Shown here: positions 52,167 to 60,988 of the stretch, piece by piece
Numbering within the stretch: the stretch's first letter is position 1
Layout of the letters: the number at the start of each line of letters is the position of its first letter
Source of the DNA: Bradyrhizobium quebecense
GTDB lineage: Bacteria > Pseudomonadota > Alphaproteobacteria > Rhizobiales > Xanthobacteraceae
Reading direction: 5' to 3'
DNA length: 64,000 nt
Assembly: GCF_013373795.3 (NCBI RefSeq)
Contig: NZ_CP088022.1
Span: 5,208,001 to 5,272,000 of the forward strand
The notes under the pieces: model-generated
Seen by the model: the letters and a program-made list of their open reading frames with translations, nothing else
Told to the model about the DNA's origin: nothing
Database searches by the model: none
Position numbers and translations under genes: made by a program

Positions 52167-52772
52167 TCGATACCTTGTACAACCCGGACAGATGCCGAAA
52201 TGAAGGCCTTCGAGGACCGATGGGCGTTTGGCACAAAGCAACGCGCGGCTTACGAGCTGATGCTCAACGTTGGCACCGCTCGCATTGATACCCACCTGAC
52301 GACATGGGTGCAGGCCGACGCCGGCGATTTCGAGTACACGAGGCGCAAAACCGGCGTTTCGGTCTTGGTCGAGAAGGCGCAATCCCTTTGCGCCGCCCTC
52401 GCCGCACTCCCTCGCAAGCACGTCCGCATCTTGACCACCGAATGGGGCAAGCCATTCACGGTCGACGGCTAAAGCGGATGGATGCGCGATGCGATGACGG
52501 AGGCCGGGCTACCGCTTGATTGCCGACCGCATGGCCTTCGCAAGACCTTTGGCCGACTTCTCGCAGACGCTGGCGCGACCGCTCACGACATCATGGCCGC
52601 GCTGGGCCATCTGACGCTCGGCGAGGCTGAGCGCTACACGCGCGAGGCTGACCGTCGCCGCGGTGGCCGTCGCGCAATCTCAAAGCTTGAAGATCACAAG
52701 GCGAACAGAATTCCCCAAACCTCTTCTGTCAGTTTGGGGAAATTGTCAAAAACCGCAGGAAAATCAAAATGA
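52167..52772 (+). pseudogene. tyrosine recombinase (phage-type integrase), truncated, with in-frame stop
   Basis: Only the catalytic domain is left. It begins at TRTDAEMKAFEDRW and keeps an Arg-box position (GTARIDTH), the beta-strand Lys (TRRKTG), then GKPFTVDG followed by an in-frame TAA at 52470-52472. The same frame resumes with SGWMRDAM, PHGLRKT (the H-x-x-R pair), LGHLTLGEAERYT with the catalytic tyrosine, and ends at 52772. The N-terminal DNA-binding half (about 150-190 residues) is missing. So the enzyme is dead unless the stop is read through. Its 3' end is 12 bp from tRNA-Glu, the classical position for an island integrase. Confidence 0.85.
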
Positions 52773-52784
52773 ACGGAAGATCAC

Positions 52785-52797
52785 TGGCGCTCCCTAG
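52785..52797. repeat. candidate attachment-site copy (right, within the tRNA 3' end)
   Basis: TGGCGCTCCCTAG, the last 13 bases of tRNA-Glu including CCA; direct repeat of 10149-10161. Confidence 0.45.
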
Positions 52798-52859
52798 GGG
52801 AATCGAACCCCTGTTTCAGCCTTGAGAGGGCCGCGTCCTAACCGCTAGACGAAGGGAGC
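52785..52859 (-). tRNA. tRNA-Glu (anticodon CTC)
   Basis: 75 nt on the minus strand. Acceptor stem GCTCCCT pairs with AGGGAGC, anticodon loop CTCTCAA gives CTC, T-arm GGGGTTCGATTCCCC is perfect, and the CCA end is encoded (52785-52787). The plus strand carries the 13-bp 3' end that recurs at 10149-10161. Confidence 0.96.
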
Positions 52860-53385
52860 GTTGAGGGGGAACGCAATAGCCTCGAAATCGCCCCGCCGCA
52901 AGATGGCTTGTGCGTTGCGGCGGGGATTTTGTCATCCATGCTTACCATGCCGTGCCGGCGGTTTCGGCGCGGCAGCAGCCCCGGAACGCCCCCTGCGCCC
53001 TGCGGGGCCTCAGCGCGACGGACCCGCACGGACCAGCGATGCGGCCACGCCGCTCGCATGATGGCCACCTCCGGATGTCATGTCTCCATCGTGCACGGCC
53101 CTGCTTTCGCCAAACGGAAATGCAAAACACCTGGCTGTGAAGTCACCCCGCGGCCTGCCTCTGCTAACATCGCAGTTCTTCACCATGCTGCGCCGGGCAA
53201 GGCGCTCGAGAAGCGAGAGGAGTGCTTGGAACAAAGCGCAAGCCTTTGACGTCACCCCCCTTGGCGCACGGCAATTTGGCTCACGAATATCTTGGCAAAA
53301 ACAAACATCAACGCGGCCGCAGGCAATGGAAGACGTTCCGCCCTGCCCGCACCGGTCAATAGCTTAAGCAGAGCGAGGACAGGCC
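52860..53385. other. non-coding region between tRNA-Glu and the Mo-hydroxylase genes
   Basis: About 525 bases. Short frames exist on both strands, but none has a recognisable family or ribosome site. Probably carries the tRNA promoter (minus strand, just above 52860) and the promoter of the iorA-like gene (plus strand). I saw no clear motif for either. Confidence 0.5.
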
Positions 53386-53838
53386 ATGATCAAACTAAAA
53401 ATCAACGGCCAGGAACAGAATTGGGACGGCGACCCTAATCTTTCGCTGCTCTGGTATCTCCGTGACGAAGCAGGGCTCACGGGCACCAAGTTCGGCTGCG
53501 GCCAGGCGCTGTGCGGCGCCTGCACCGTGATCGTCGACAAGGAAGCAGTGCGCGCCTGCATCACCTCGGTCTCCGACGTCGTCGGCCGCGAGGTCACCAC
53601 CATCGAGGGGCTGCACCCGACCGGCGACCATCCGGTGCAGAAGGCATGGCGCCAGGTCAATGTTCCGCAGTGCGGCTACTGCCAGGCCGGCCAGATCATG
53701 CAGGCCGCGGCGCTGCTGGACCAGAACCCGAAGCCCAACCACGACCAGATCCGCGAAGCCATGTCGGGCAACATCTGCCGCTGCGGCTGCTACCAGCGGA
53801 TCGAGAATGCCGTCCATCTCGCATCGACGGGAGTGTGA
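53386..53838 (+). CDS. (2Fe-2S) subunit of a molybdenum hydroxylase (IorA type)
   Basis: 150 residues. Plant-ferredoxin-like N-terminal cluster site FGCGQALCGACTVIVD (Cys near 43, 48, 51) and an all-helical domain with CGYCQAGQIM and GNICRCGCYQRI, giving two [2Fe-2S] clusters. No signal peptide. It passes electrons from the Mo subunit encoded next door (1 bp gap). The pair matches isoquinoline 1-oxidoreductase alpha and beta and aldehyde-oxidising relatives; the substrate is not known. Confidence 0.93.
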   Translation: MIKLKINGQEQNWDGDPNLSLLWYLRDEAGLTGTKFGCGQALCGACTVIVDKEAVRACITSVSDVVGREVTTIEGLHPTGDHPVQKAWRQVNVPQCGYCQAGQIMQAAALLDQNPKPNHDQIREAMSGNICRCGCYQRIENAVHLASTGV

Positions 53839-53839
53839 C

Positions 53840-56167
53840 ATGAACATCCGCACCAACATACCCACCAATTCTGGCAAGCTTCGCGGCTTCGAGAAGCACG
53901 TGAAGGTCGAGAACGTTTCGCGCCGCAGCATCCTCAAGGGTCTCGGCATCGCCGGCTCTTTCGTGCTCGCCGCACCCGTGATGACGCGGCAGGCGTTCGC
54001 CTATGAGACCGGTGCCGGCAAGATGCCGCACGGCGTCGTGGTCGACCCGCGCGTGTTCGTCGCGATCGCCCCCGACGGCGTCGTCACCATCCTGGCGCAC
54101 CGCTCCGAGATGGGCACCGGCGTCCGCACCAGCCTGCCCTTGATCGTCGCCGAGGAGATGGAGGCCGACTGGTCGCGCGTCCATGTCCAGCAGGCGCATG
54201 GCGACGAGGTCAAGTTCGGCAACCAGGACACCGACGGGTCGCGCAGCACGCGGCACTATCTGATCCCGATGCGCCAGATCGGCGCCTCCGCGCGCTCGAT
54301 GCTGGAAGCTGCCGCCGCCAAGAAATGGGGCGTGCCAGTCGCCGAGGTGAAGGCGCAGAACCATGAGGTTGTGCACAGCTCAAGTGGCCGCAAGATCGGC
54401 TTCGGCGATCTCGCGGCCGATGCCGCCAAGGAGTCGGTGCCGAGCATCGAAGGCCTCAAGCTGAAGGACCCGAAGGACTTCCGCTATCTCGGCAAGGGCC
54501 AGGTCTCGATCGTCGACCTGCACGACATCACCACCGGCAAGGCGCAGTACGGCGCCGATGTCCGCCTCCCCGGCCTGAAATACGCGGTCATCGCCCGTCC
54601 GCCGGTCACCGGCGGCAAGCTCAAGTCGTTCGATGACGGCGCGGCGATGAAGGTGCCCGGCGTCGAGAAGGTCATGGAGGTCAAAGGCTGGCCCTGGCCG
54701 TCCAAGTTCCAGCCGCTCGGCGGCGTGGCCGTGATCGCGCGCAACACCGGTGCCGCGATCAAGGGCCGCGACGCGCTGAAGATCGTCTGGGATGACGGCG
54801 CCAACGCCAAATACGACTCCGCCACCTATCGTGCCTCGCTCGAGGAGGCCGCGCGCAAGCCCGGGCTCGTGGTGCGGAAGGAAGGCGACGTCGATGCGGC
54901 GCTGAAGAGCGCCGACAAGGTGATCGTGGGCGAATATTATCTGCCGCATCTCGCCCATGTCAGCATGGAGCCGCCGGTCGCAGTTGCCGACGTCAAGGGC
55001 GACAAGGCCCAGATCTGGGCGCCGGTGCAGAGCCCCGGTGGCACCCGCGAGGACGTCGCCAAGACGCTCGGCATCCCCGAGGACAATGTCACCGTCAACG
55101 TGACGCTGCTCGGCGGCGGCTTCGGCCGCAAGTCGAAATGCGACTTCGCGCTCGAGGCGGCATTGCTGTCGAAGGAACTCGGCGCGCCGGTCAAGGTGCA
55201 GTGGACCCGTGAGGACGACGTGCATCACGACTTCCTGCACACGGTCTCCGTGGAACGGATCGAGGCCGGTCTCGACAAGAGCGGCAAGGTGATCGCGTGG
55301 CGGCACCGCAGCGTGGCGCCGACCATCGCCTCGACCTTCGCCGCCGGCGCCAACCACGAAGCGCCGTTCGAGCTCGGCATGGGCCTCATCGACAACCCGT
55401 TCGAGATCGCCAATCTGCAGTGCGAGAATCCGGAAGCGGCCGCCTTCACGCGGATCGGCTGGTTCCGCTCGGTGTCCAACATCCCGCGCGCCTTCGCGGT
55501 GCAATCAATGGTCGGGGAAATCGCGCATGCGACGGGCCGCGACCAGAAGGAGATGCTGCTGGAGCTGATCGGAAGCCCGCGGATCGTCAACCTGTCCTCG
55601 GTGAAGGATCCCTGGAACTACGGCGAGCCCTATGACAGCTACCCGATCGACACTGCGCGGCTCCGCAAGGTGGTCGAACTGGTCGCCGAAAAGGGCGAGT
55701 GGGGTCGATCGTTGCCGAAAGGCCATGGTCTCGGCATCGCCGTGCACCGCTCATTCGTCAGCTACATCGCGACCATCGTCGAGGTGGCTGTTGACGACAA
55801 GGGCAAGCTCACGGTGCCGCGGGTCGACACCGCGATCGATTGCGGCACCTACGTCAACCCGGAGCGGATCGCCTCGCAGATCGAAGGCGCCGCGATCATG
55901 GGGCTGAGCCTCGCCAAATATGGCGAGATCAGCTTCAAGGACGGCAAGGTGCAGCAGAGCAATTTCGACGACTTCCCGGTGATCCGGATCGACGAGTCGC
56001 CTGTGATCACCAACGTCTACATCGTGCCGCCCGGGGCAGACACCCCGCCCAGCGGCGTCGGCGAACCCGGCGTGCCGCCGTTCGCACCGGCCCTGAGCAA
56101 CGCGATCTTTGCCGCCACCGGAAAGCGCATTCGGGCGCTTCCGATCGGCAAGCAGCTGGAGACGTGA
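53840..56167 (+). CDS. molybdopterin subunit of an aldehyde/isoquinoline oxidoreductase (IorB type)
   Basis: 775 residues from ATG 53840, 1 bp after the small subunit. Tat-like signal about 27-55 ([21 protein letters not shown]). Two-repeat Mo-binding protein: [45 protein letters not shown] at the start, [21 protein letters not shown] in the middle, catalytic Glu in [19 protein letters not shown] near the end. Catalyses hydroxylation of N-heterocycles or aldehydes to acids, at the cytoplasmic membrane or in the periplasm. No c-type cytochrome subunit gene follows. Confidence 0.93.
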   Translation: MNIRTNIPTNSGKLRGFEKHVKVENVSRRSILKGLGIAGSFVLAAPVMTRQAFAYETGAGKMPHGVVVDPRVFVAIAPDGVVTILAHRSEMGTGVRTSLPLIVAEEMEADWSRVHVQQAHGDEVKFGNQDTDGSRSTRHYLIPMRQIGASARSMLEAAAAKKWGVPVAEVKAQNHEVVHSSSGRKIGFGDLAADAAKESVPSIEGLKLKDPKDFRYLGKGQVSIVDLHDITTGKAQYGADVRLPGLKYAVIARPPVTGGKLKSFDDGAAMKVPGVEKVMEVKGWPWPSKFQPLGGVAVIARNTGAAIKGRDALKIVWDDGANAKYDSATYRASLEEAARKPGLVVRKEGDVDAALKSADKVIVGEYYLPHLAHVSMEPPVAVADVKGDKAQIWAPVQSPGGTREDVAKTLGIPEDNVTVNVTLLGGGFGRKSKCDFALEAALLSKELGAPVKVQWTREDDVHHDFLHTVSVERIEAGLDKSGKVIAWRHRSVAPTIASTFAAGANHEAPFELGMGLIDNPFEIANLQCENPEAAAFTRIGWFRSVSNIPRAFAVQSMVGEIAHATGRDQKEMLLELIGSPRIVNLSSVKDPWNYGEPYDSYPIDTARLRKVVELVAEKGEWGRSLPKGHGLGIAVHRSFVSYIATIVEVAVDDKGKLTVPRVDTAIDCGTYVNPERIASQIEGAAIMGLSLAKYGEISFKDGKVQQSNFDDFPVIRIDESPVITNVYIVPPGADTPPSGVGEPGVPPFAPALSNAIFAATGKRIRALPIGKQLET

Positions 56168-56210
56168 GACAGGAACGTTAGCGGAAGCGGGCCGTTCTCA
56201 TCGATCCGCG

Positions 56211-56294
56211 GCATGATCCGGAAAAGTGCGAAGCGGTTTTCCGAGAAGATCATGCCCCAGCAAATCAGCTAAAGCGCGATCCAGATCGCGCTTT
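56211..56294. repeat. extragenic palindromic repeat (gcatgatccggaaaag family)
   Basis: gcatgatccggaaaag, inverted tccgagaagatcatgc, then the companion hairpin agcgcgatccagatcgcgct. Closest relative in the window: 34313-34414. It lies just before the small secreted protein and may affect its mRNA leader. Confidence 0.85.
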
Positions 56295-56308
56295 GGAGGA
56301 GCAGATCG

Positions 56309-56581
56309 ATGAGACCCCCACCTCGAATATTCAAGACGCTCGCGGCGATCTTGTCCGCGGGCGTCTTTCTTTTTGCGACACAGGCAGCGTTTGCACAAAC
56401 CGCCTCGCCGCCGAGCACAACCGCGACGCGTCCGGCCAAGGTACTGCCCGACCAGACCTCAGTTCCGAGCAGCGGCCCGCCCTCGACCACCGGCCAAACC
56501 ACCGGCGAGGCCAGCCGTGATCCGACGATCAAGCAGATGAACGAGGACGAGAAGCAGAAGGTCGACACCAAGGGCAAGTAG
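56309..56581 (+). CDS. small secreted protein
   Basis: 90 residues from ATG 56309 with GGAGGAG at 7 bp. Signal peptide about 1-29 (AAFAQ). The mature part is Thr/Ser/Pro-rich and charged at the end (IKQMNEDEKQKVDTKGK), most likely disordered. I know no family. It directly follows a repeat element and may be expressed from the mo-hydroxylase promoter or alone. Confidence 0.6.
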   Translation: MRPPPRIFKTLAAILSAGVFLFATQAAFAQTASPPSTTATRPAKVLPDQTSVPSSGPPSTTGQTTGEASRDPTIKQMNEDEKQKVDTKGK

Positions 56582-56582
56582 C

Positions 56583-56604
56583 GCATGATCCGGAAGGATC
56601 ATGC
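56583..56604. repeat. short palindromic repeat copy
   Basis: Perfect palindrome GCATGATCC-ggaa-GGATCATGC, a minimal member of the gcatgatccgg family, 2 bp after the preceding gene's stop codon. Confidence 0.75.
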
Positions 56605-56621
56605 TGAAAGCCAAAGCGGAC

Positions 56622-56656
56622 CGGGAAGCGGCGGTCTCCCCAACCGCCGCTTCCCG
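56622..56656. terminator. strong hairpin between convergent genes
   Basis: Perfect 14-bp stem (56622-56635 with 56643-56656) and 7-base loop. No T-run on either side, so it is a less certain terminator. It stands between a plus gene ending at 56581 and a minus gene ending at 56740, where a bidirectional stop would be expected. Confidence 0.45.
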
Positions 56657-56739
56657 ATCGCATCGCCCCCTATCGGCGAGAAGCGCTTTTCTGGAGCTTC
56701 GGTTCTGCTTCAATAGAACCGAGGCTCCGATCGTGCGCC

Positions 56740-58470
56740 TTACTTCTTGTTAAGCGCGAACACCCAGATCACGCCGCCTTGCGGGACGTTGTTCTCGAAG
56801 CCCGCAACCTTGCCGGCGAGCGCATCCTGGATGCGCTGCGCGTCGACGCCCCAGCCCGACTGGACCGCGATGTATTGCGTGCCATCGACCTCATAGGACA
56901 TCGGCATCGCCATGATGCCGGAGTTGGTCTTCTGCTCCCACAGCAGTTCGCCGGTCTTGGCATTGAAGATGCGGAACATCCGGTCATTGGTGCCGCCGGC
57001 CAGGACCAGGTCGCCCGCAGTCGCCGTCACCGCGCCGAACAATTGCGAGGTCTTGTAGTCATGCTGCCAGACCTTCTTGCCGGTGACCGGATCCCATGCC
57101 TGCAACTCGCCGAAATGATCGGCGTTCGGTGCCGGCGTCAGGCCGATGTCCTCCGGCTTGGTGCCGAGCCAGAGCTGGCCGGGAACCAATGGCTGCTTCT
57201 CGCCCGTGAAGCCGCCGCAGAAATTCTCGTTGGCGGGAACATAGACGAGCTTGGTGTTCTGGCTGTACGCCGCCGACGGCCAGTCCTTGCCGCCCCATAG
57301 CGACGGGCAGAACTCGACCCGCTTTCCAAGCACGGGCTTGTGCTCGGGATCGAGGATCGGCCGGCCAGTTTCTGCCTCGATGCCCTTCCAGACATTGGTC
57401 TTCACGAACGGCCAGCCGGCGACATAGTTGATCTTGTCCGGCTTGCGCTCCAGCACCCAGAAGATCGCATCGCGCCCGGGATGGACCAGGCTCTTGAACG
57501 ACCGCCCGTCGCGCTGCATGTCGATCAGCATCGGCGCATCGACCTCGTCCCAGTCCCAGGAATCGTTCTGGTGATACTGGAAGTGGGTCTTGATCTTGCC
57601 GGTGTCGGGATCGAGTGCCAGCACCGAGCTGGTGTAGAGATTGTCGCCGGCATGCATCGAGCCGGGCCACGGCGCGGCGTTGCCGACGCCCCAATAGACC
57701 GTCTTGGTGTCCTTGTCGTAGGTGCCGGTCATCCAGGCCGATCCGCCGCCGGACTTCCAGTCGTCGCCGCTCCAGGTCTCGTGACCGGGCTCGCCTTCGC
57801 CGGGGATGGTGAAGGTGCGCCAGAGCTCCTTGCCGCTGTTGGCGTCGAAGGCGACGACATAGCCACGCACGCCGAACTCACCGCCGGAGCCGCCGACGAT
57901 CACCTTGCCGTCGACCACCAGCGGCATCAGCGTCATGTACTGACCCTTCTTGTAGTCCTGGACCTTGGTGTCCCAGACCACCTTGCCGGTCTTGGCATCG
58001 AGCGCGACGACGTGGTCGTCGGTGGTGGCGAGATAGAGCTTGTCCTCCCACAGCCCGACGCCGCGGCTGGTCGGATGCAGCTGGAACAGATCGTCGGGAA
58101 GCTGCCGCTTGTAGCGCCAGTACTCTTCGCCGGTCTTGGCGTTGAGCGCGATCACCTGCCCCATCGGGGTCGCGACGAACATCACGCCGTTGTTGACGAT
58201 CGGCGGCGCCTCATGGCCTTCGATCACACCGGTCGAGAAGGTCCAGGCCGGCTTGAGGTCCTTGACGTTGGACGTGTTGATCTGGTTGAGCGGACTGAAA
58301 CCCTGCCCGTCATAGGTCCGGCGATAGAGCATCCAGTTGCCGGGTTCGGGATTTTCGAGACGCGCGGACGTCACCGAACTGTAGTTTTCGATCGGCCCCG
58401 CGACGGCGTAGGTCGAAATGAGGCACGTGAATGCGACACAACTCGACAGTAATAACTGCTTTCTTGTCAT
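56740..58470 (-). CDS. PQQ-dependent alcohol dehydrogenase, lanthanide-type signature
   Basis: 576 residues. Signal peptide about 1-24. Eight-bladed propeller with tryptophan-docking repeats (for example NAKTGEEYWRYKRQLP, DAKTGKVVWDTKV, DANSGKELWRTF, NAKTGELLWEQ). The catalytic Asp region reads NDSWDWDEVD: D306 is the family base, and D308 two residues on is the extra Asp that marks lanthanide-binding enzymes (XoxF/ExaF/PedH), absent in MxaF-type calcium enzymes. The vicinal Cys-Cys pair of methanol dehydrogenases and the CxxCH heme site are absent. Periplasmic alcohol oxidation to aldehyde. Ribosome site GGGAGGTAG. No cytochrome or PQQ genes next to it. Confidence 0.9.
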   Translation of the reverse strand: MTRKQLLLSSCVAFTCLISTYAVAGPIENYSSVTSARLENPEPGNWMLYRRTYDGQGFSPLNQINTSNVKDLKPAWTFSTGVIEGHEAPPIVNNGVMFVATPMGQVIALNAKTGEEYWRYKRQLPDDLFQLHPTSRGVGLWEDKLYLATTDDHVVALDAKTGKVVWDTKVQDYKKGQYMTLMPLVVDGKVIVGGSGGEFGVRGYVVAFDANSGKELWRTFTIPGEGEPGHETWSGDDWKSGGGSAWMTGTYDKDTKTVYWGVGNAAPWPGSMHAGDNLYTSSVLALDPDTGKIKTHFQYHQNDSWDWDEVDAPMLIDMQRDGRSFKSLVHPGRDAIFWVLERKPDKINYVAGWPFVKTNVWKGIEAETGRPILDPEHKPVLGKRVEFCPSLWGGKDWPSAAYSQNTKLVYVPANENFCGGFTGEKQPLVPGQLWLGTKPEDIGLTPAPNADHFGELQAWDPVTGKKVWQHDYKTSQLFGAVTATAGDLVLAGGTNDRMFRIFNAKTGELLWEQKTNSGIMAMPMSYEVDGTQYIAVQSGWGVDAQRIQDALAGKVAGFENNVPQGGVIWVFALNKK

Positions 58471-58514
58471 GAGATGCTACCTCCCTGCTCTGTTTTGTTT
58501 TTTCAGTTTTGTTT

Positions 58515-58592
58515 GAGCATGATCTCCGCGCAAACGCGTTCCGCGTTTGTCGCGCGGAAAATCGCTTCACACTTTTCCGGATCATGCTTTAG
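58515..58592. repeat. extragenic palindromic repeat, reverse orientation
   Basis: Starts gagcatgatc, then an inner palindrome around aaacgcgttccgcgttt, and ends acacttttccggatcatgc, the complement of the gcatgatccggaaaagtgt core seen at 34313. It separates the PQQ enzyme and Rieske genes. Confidence 0.8.
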
Positions 58593-58617
58593 GTCGTGCA
58601 GAAATCCCGATGTGGCC

Positions 58618-59265
58618 TCATCCTCCCTGCTGAGCACCCACCTTCCCGACGAATGGCGCGGCGACCGTGATCGCGCCGTCGGCAACCGTCAGCGGCAAGG
58701 CCGCGAGGCGACGTGGCGCCGGCCCGAACACGACCTGCGCATTCTGCCGCGGATCGTATTCGGAGTTGTGACAGAGGCATTTCAGAACGTTCTTGTCGCC
58801 CTGATCTTGCTTCACCCAGGCGGTGATCGGACATCCGGCATGCGAGCAGATGATCGAGTAGCAGACGATGCCGTCAGGCGCGCGGGCACGCGTGGCGTCG
58901 TCGAGCTCGTTCGGATCGAGCTTGACGAGCACGACCTCGTTGAGCCGCGAACCTTTGCGGACGACGGAAGTTTTCGGGTCCTGCGGCCAGGCGCGAACGG
59001 GCGGTCCGCCCAGCGTCAGATCATCCGACTTGATGACCTGGCCGGCCTTGTCGCCTTCGGCGCGCACCAGGACGTCGGCTTTTTGCGGTCGCTCACTGGC
59101 GCCGGGCTGCTCTTCATCGTCGGCGGCTGCGGGCTCGATCGCGGCGAGACAGGCGCAGCCCGCAAGCGCGGTCAACACTGCGCGACGCGTCGGGTCGGTG
59201 CACGACGCTGCCGCTTCGGATTCACCGCACTGTTCGCAGGAAGCGCTGGGGTTGGACTCCGACAT
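58618..59265 (-). CDS. Rieske [2Fe-2S] protein
   Basis: 215 residues from ATG 59265. Cys-rich N-terminus (CEQCGESEAAASC), Tat-like signal TRRAVLTALAGCACLAAIEPAAA, then a Rieske domain with the two cluster loops ICSHAGCPI and CLCHNSEYDP and an FGPAPRRLAALPL return strand. The spacing fits two Cys and two His ligands. Looks like an independent periplasmic Rieske protein, as in ubiquinol-cytochrome c reductase relatives, likely carrying electrons from or to a partner such as the adjacent PQQ enzyme. That partnership is inferred from position only. Confidence 0.87.
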   Translation of the reverse strand: MSESNPSASCEQCGESEAAASCTDPTRRAVLTALAGCACLAAIEPAAADDEEQPGASERPQKADVLVRAEGDKAGQVIKSDDLTLGGPPVRAWPQDPKTSVVRKGSRLNEVVLVKLDPNELDDATRARAPDGIVCYSIICSHAGCPITAWVKQDQGDKNVLKCLCHNSEYDPRQNAQVVFGPAPRRLAALPLTVADGAITVAAPFVGKVGAQQGG

Positions 59266-59391
59266 GGCGCAAGCTGAGCGTGCAACTCGGCCGAAAAGAT
59301 GGCGGCACACATTCTCGATACGCGAACGCATGCGCAAAAAATACGCTGCAGCTTTTGGTTGATCGACCGCGCCGCTTCGCGATTGCCTCGA

Positions 59392-59730
59392 TCAAGGCTC
59401 GTTGACGAAGCTCAGCCGGCCGACAGGTTTCAGCGTCTTTGCATCAAATGTGCGGATCTCTGTTGCACCGCCTATATCAAGCGTGAGGACGAGCCGTTCG
59501 CCGGCGACGCCGGTTGCGACGATACGGGCGCCTTTCGGCAGCGCAGCAGTGACGTCGGATACGGAAACGGGGCTTCCCTCGCTGCGATAAAGGCGGTAGC
59601 CGATGGCAATCAACACGACGGCCACGGCCAAGGCCGAGGTCAGGCCCGCGATCAGCATCATGCGCCGCACCCGCGCGATCAGCGCGGCCTGGTCGGGGGT
59701 CGGTTCGGTCACAGCGGTGTCGGTCATCAC
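59392..59730 (-). CDS. DUF6476 family membrane-anchored protein
   Basis: 112 residues. One N-terminal membrane segment (about 27-46), then a small beta-rich domain GARIVATGVAGERLVLTLDIGGATEIRTFDAKTLKPVGRL outside the membrane. DUF6476 proteins are a short alphaproteobacterial family of unknown role, commonly found divergent from an rluD-type gene, as here (start codons 13 bp apart). Confidence 0.8.
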   Translation of the reverse strand: MMTDTAVTEPTPDQAALIARVRRMMLIAGLTSALAVAVVLIAIGYRLYRSEGSPVSVSDVTAALPKGARIVATGVAGERLVLTLDIGGATEIRTFDAKTLKPVGRLSFVNEP

Positions 59731-59742
59731 AAGGCTCTATCT

Positions 59743-60771
59743 TTGCAACAGGTCGATTTGAATCAGGTCTCTTCGAATGGCGGTCGGAAGCTGGAGGTCA
59801 TCGTCGCGGGCGACGAGGGCTCGGCCCGGCTTGACCGCGTGCTCGCACAGCGCACCGCGGAGCTGTCGCGGTCCCGGCTGAAGGCGCTGATCCTCGCCGG
59901 TTCCGTGGCCGTCAAGGACGCCGTCGTGCGCGACCCCGCTTATCATGTCGCCAAGGGCGATACGATCATAATCGACGTGCCGGAGGCCGTGCCCGCCGAG
60001 CCTCAGGGCGAGGCCATCGCGCTCGATATCGTGTTCGAGGACGATGACATCATCGTCATCAACAAGCCGAGGGGCCTCGTCGTGCATCCCGCGGCCGGCC
60101 ACGCCACGGGAACACTGGTCAACGCGCTGATCGCGCATTGCGGCAGCAGCCTGTCGGGTATCGGCGGAGTCAAGCGGCCGGGCATCGTGCACCGCCTCGA
60201 CAAGGACACCACAGGGCTGATGGTGATTGCCAAGAACGACCACGCCCATCAGTCGCTGACCGCGCAATTCGCCGACCACGGCCGCACCGGCCCGATGGAG
60301 CGCGGCTACATGGCGTTCGCCTGGGGCGTGCCGAACCGGCCCCACGGCACGATCGACGCGCCGATCGACCGCCATCCGCATGCCCGCGAGAAAATGGCGG
60401 TGCGCCAGAGCGGCCGCGAGGCGATCACCCATTTCGAGGTGCGAGAGAGTTTTGCCGGCCGCGACGGCAGGCCGGTCGCCTCGCTCTTGGCCTGCCGGCT
60501 CGAGACCGGGCGGACCCATCAGATCCGGGTCCACCTTGCCCATCTCGGCCATCCCCTGATGGGCGACAGCGTTTACGGCGCCCACTTCAAGACCAAGGCC
60601 GGGCAGCTCAGCGTGGGAGGTAAGGACGCACTCACCGCGCTCGATCGCCAGGCCCTGCACGCCTATCTGCTGGCTTTGGAACACCCCCGGACCGGGGAAC
60701 TTTTGCACTGGGAGTCGGCTTTGCCGGAGGATTTGCTTCTCCTGCAGCAGGCGCTGGCAGCGGCGGTATGA
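59743..60771 (+). CDS. rluD: RluA-family 23S rRNA pseudouridine synthase (RluD-like)
   Basis: 342 residues if started at TTG 59743 (AAGG upstream); no ATG lies near, and an upstream frame to 59299 overlaps DUF6476. S4 RNA-binding domain (about 25-90, SARLDRVLAQRTAELSRSRLKALILAGSV) followed by the catalytic domain with HRLDKDTTGLMVIAKND (catalytic Asp) and LETGRTHQIRVHLAHLGHPLMGD. Modifies uridines of helix 69 in 23S rRNA in RluD. Good confidence for RluA family, moderate for RluD. Confidence 0.88.
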   Translation: MQQVDLNQVSSNGGRKLEVIVAGDEGSARLDRVLAQRTAELSRSRLKALILAGSVAVKDAVVRDPAYHVAKGDTIIIDVPEAVPAEPQGEAIALDIVFEDDDIIVINKPRGLVVHPAAGHATGTLVNALIAHCGSSLSGIGGVKRPGIVHRLDKDTTGLMVIAKNDHAHQSLTAQFADHGRTGPMERGYMAFAWGVPNRPHGTIDAPIDRHPHAREKMAVRQSGREAITHFEVRESFAGRDGRPVASLLACRLETGRTHQIRVHLAHLGHPLMGDSVYGAHFKTKAGQLSVGGKDALTALDRQALHAYLLALEHPRTGELLHWESALPEDLLLLQQALAAAV

Positions 60772-60988
60772 CGCACCCCCTGCTGAAAAGCCTTGCCATG
60801 ACAACAGGTTATAGCTGCCACACGGGGACGTGACGTCAGCAATCCTTCCCTATCACGGACAGTTTGGTGTATGTTGCACCTGCGTTGAATATCCAACGCG
60901 GAACATCGCAGCATGGCCGGCTTTAACCCAGCGGCCACCTGCCGGGCCCGCCGCTATCGGGGGCCTGAACCACTGGAGGGCGCAAGTA

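Larger units (their letters stand above)
10149..52797. mobile_element. proposed integrative island at tRNA-Glu (about 42.6 kb)
   Basis: Inferred from three observations. The 3' terminal 13 bp of tRNA-Glu (TGGCGCTCCCTAG on the plus strand, 52785-52797) recurs in the same orientation at 10149-10161. A broken tyrosine recombinase gene ends 12 bp from the tRNA 3' end. All eleven FixK-type boxes that I found fall inside these limits. Against it: the repeat is short, gene composition is not strikingly foreign, and no conjugation or phage genes are present. If real, it is an old, immobile island. Confidence 0.45.

Noticed and set aside
58258..58275. TTGATCTGGTTGAG as a further FixK box
   Set aside because: Right half does not match ATCAA, and it lies inside the PQQ dehydrogenase coding sequence.
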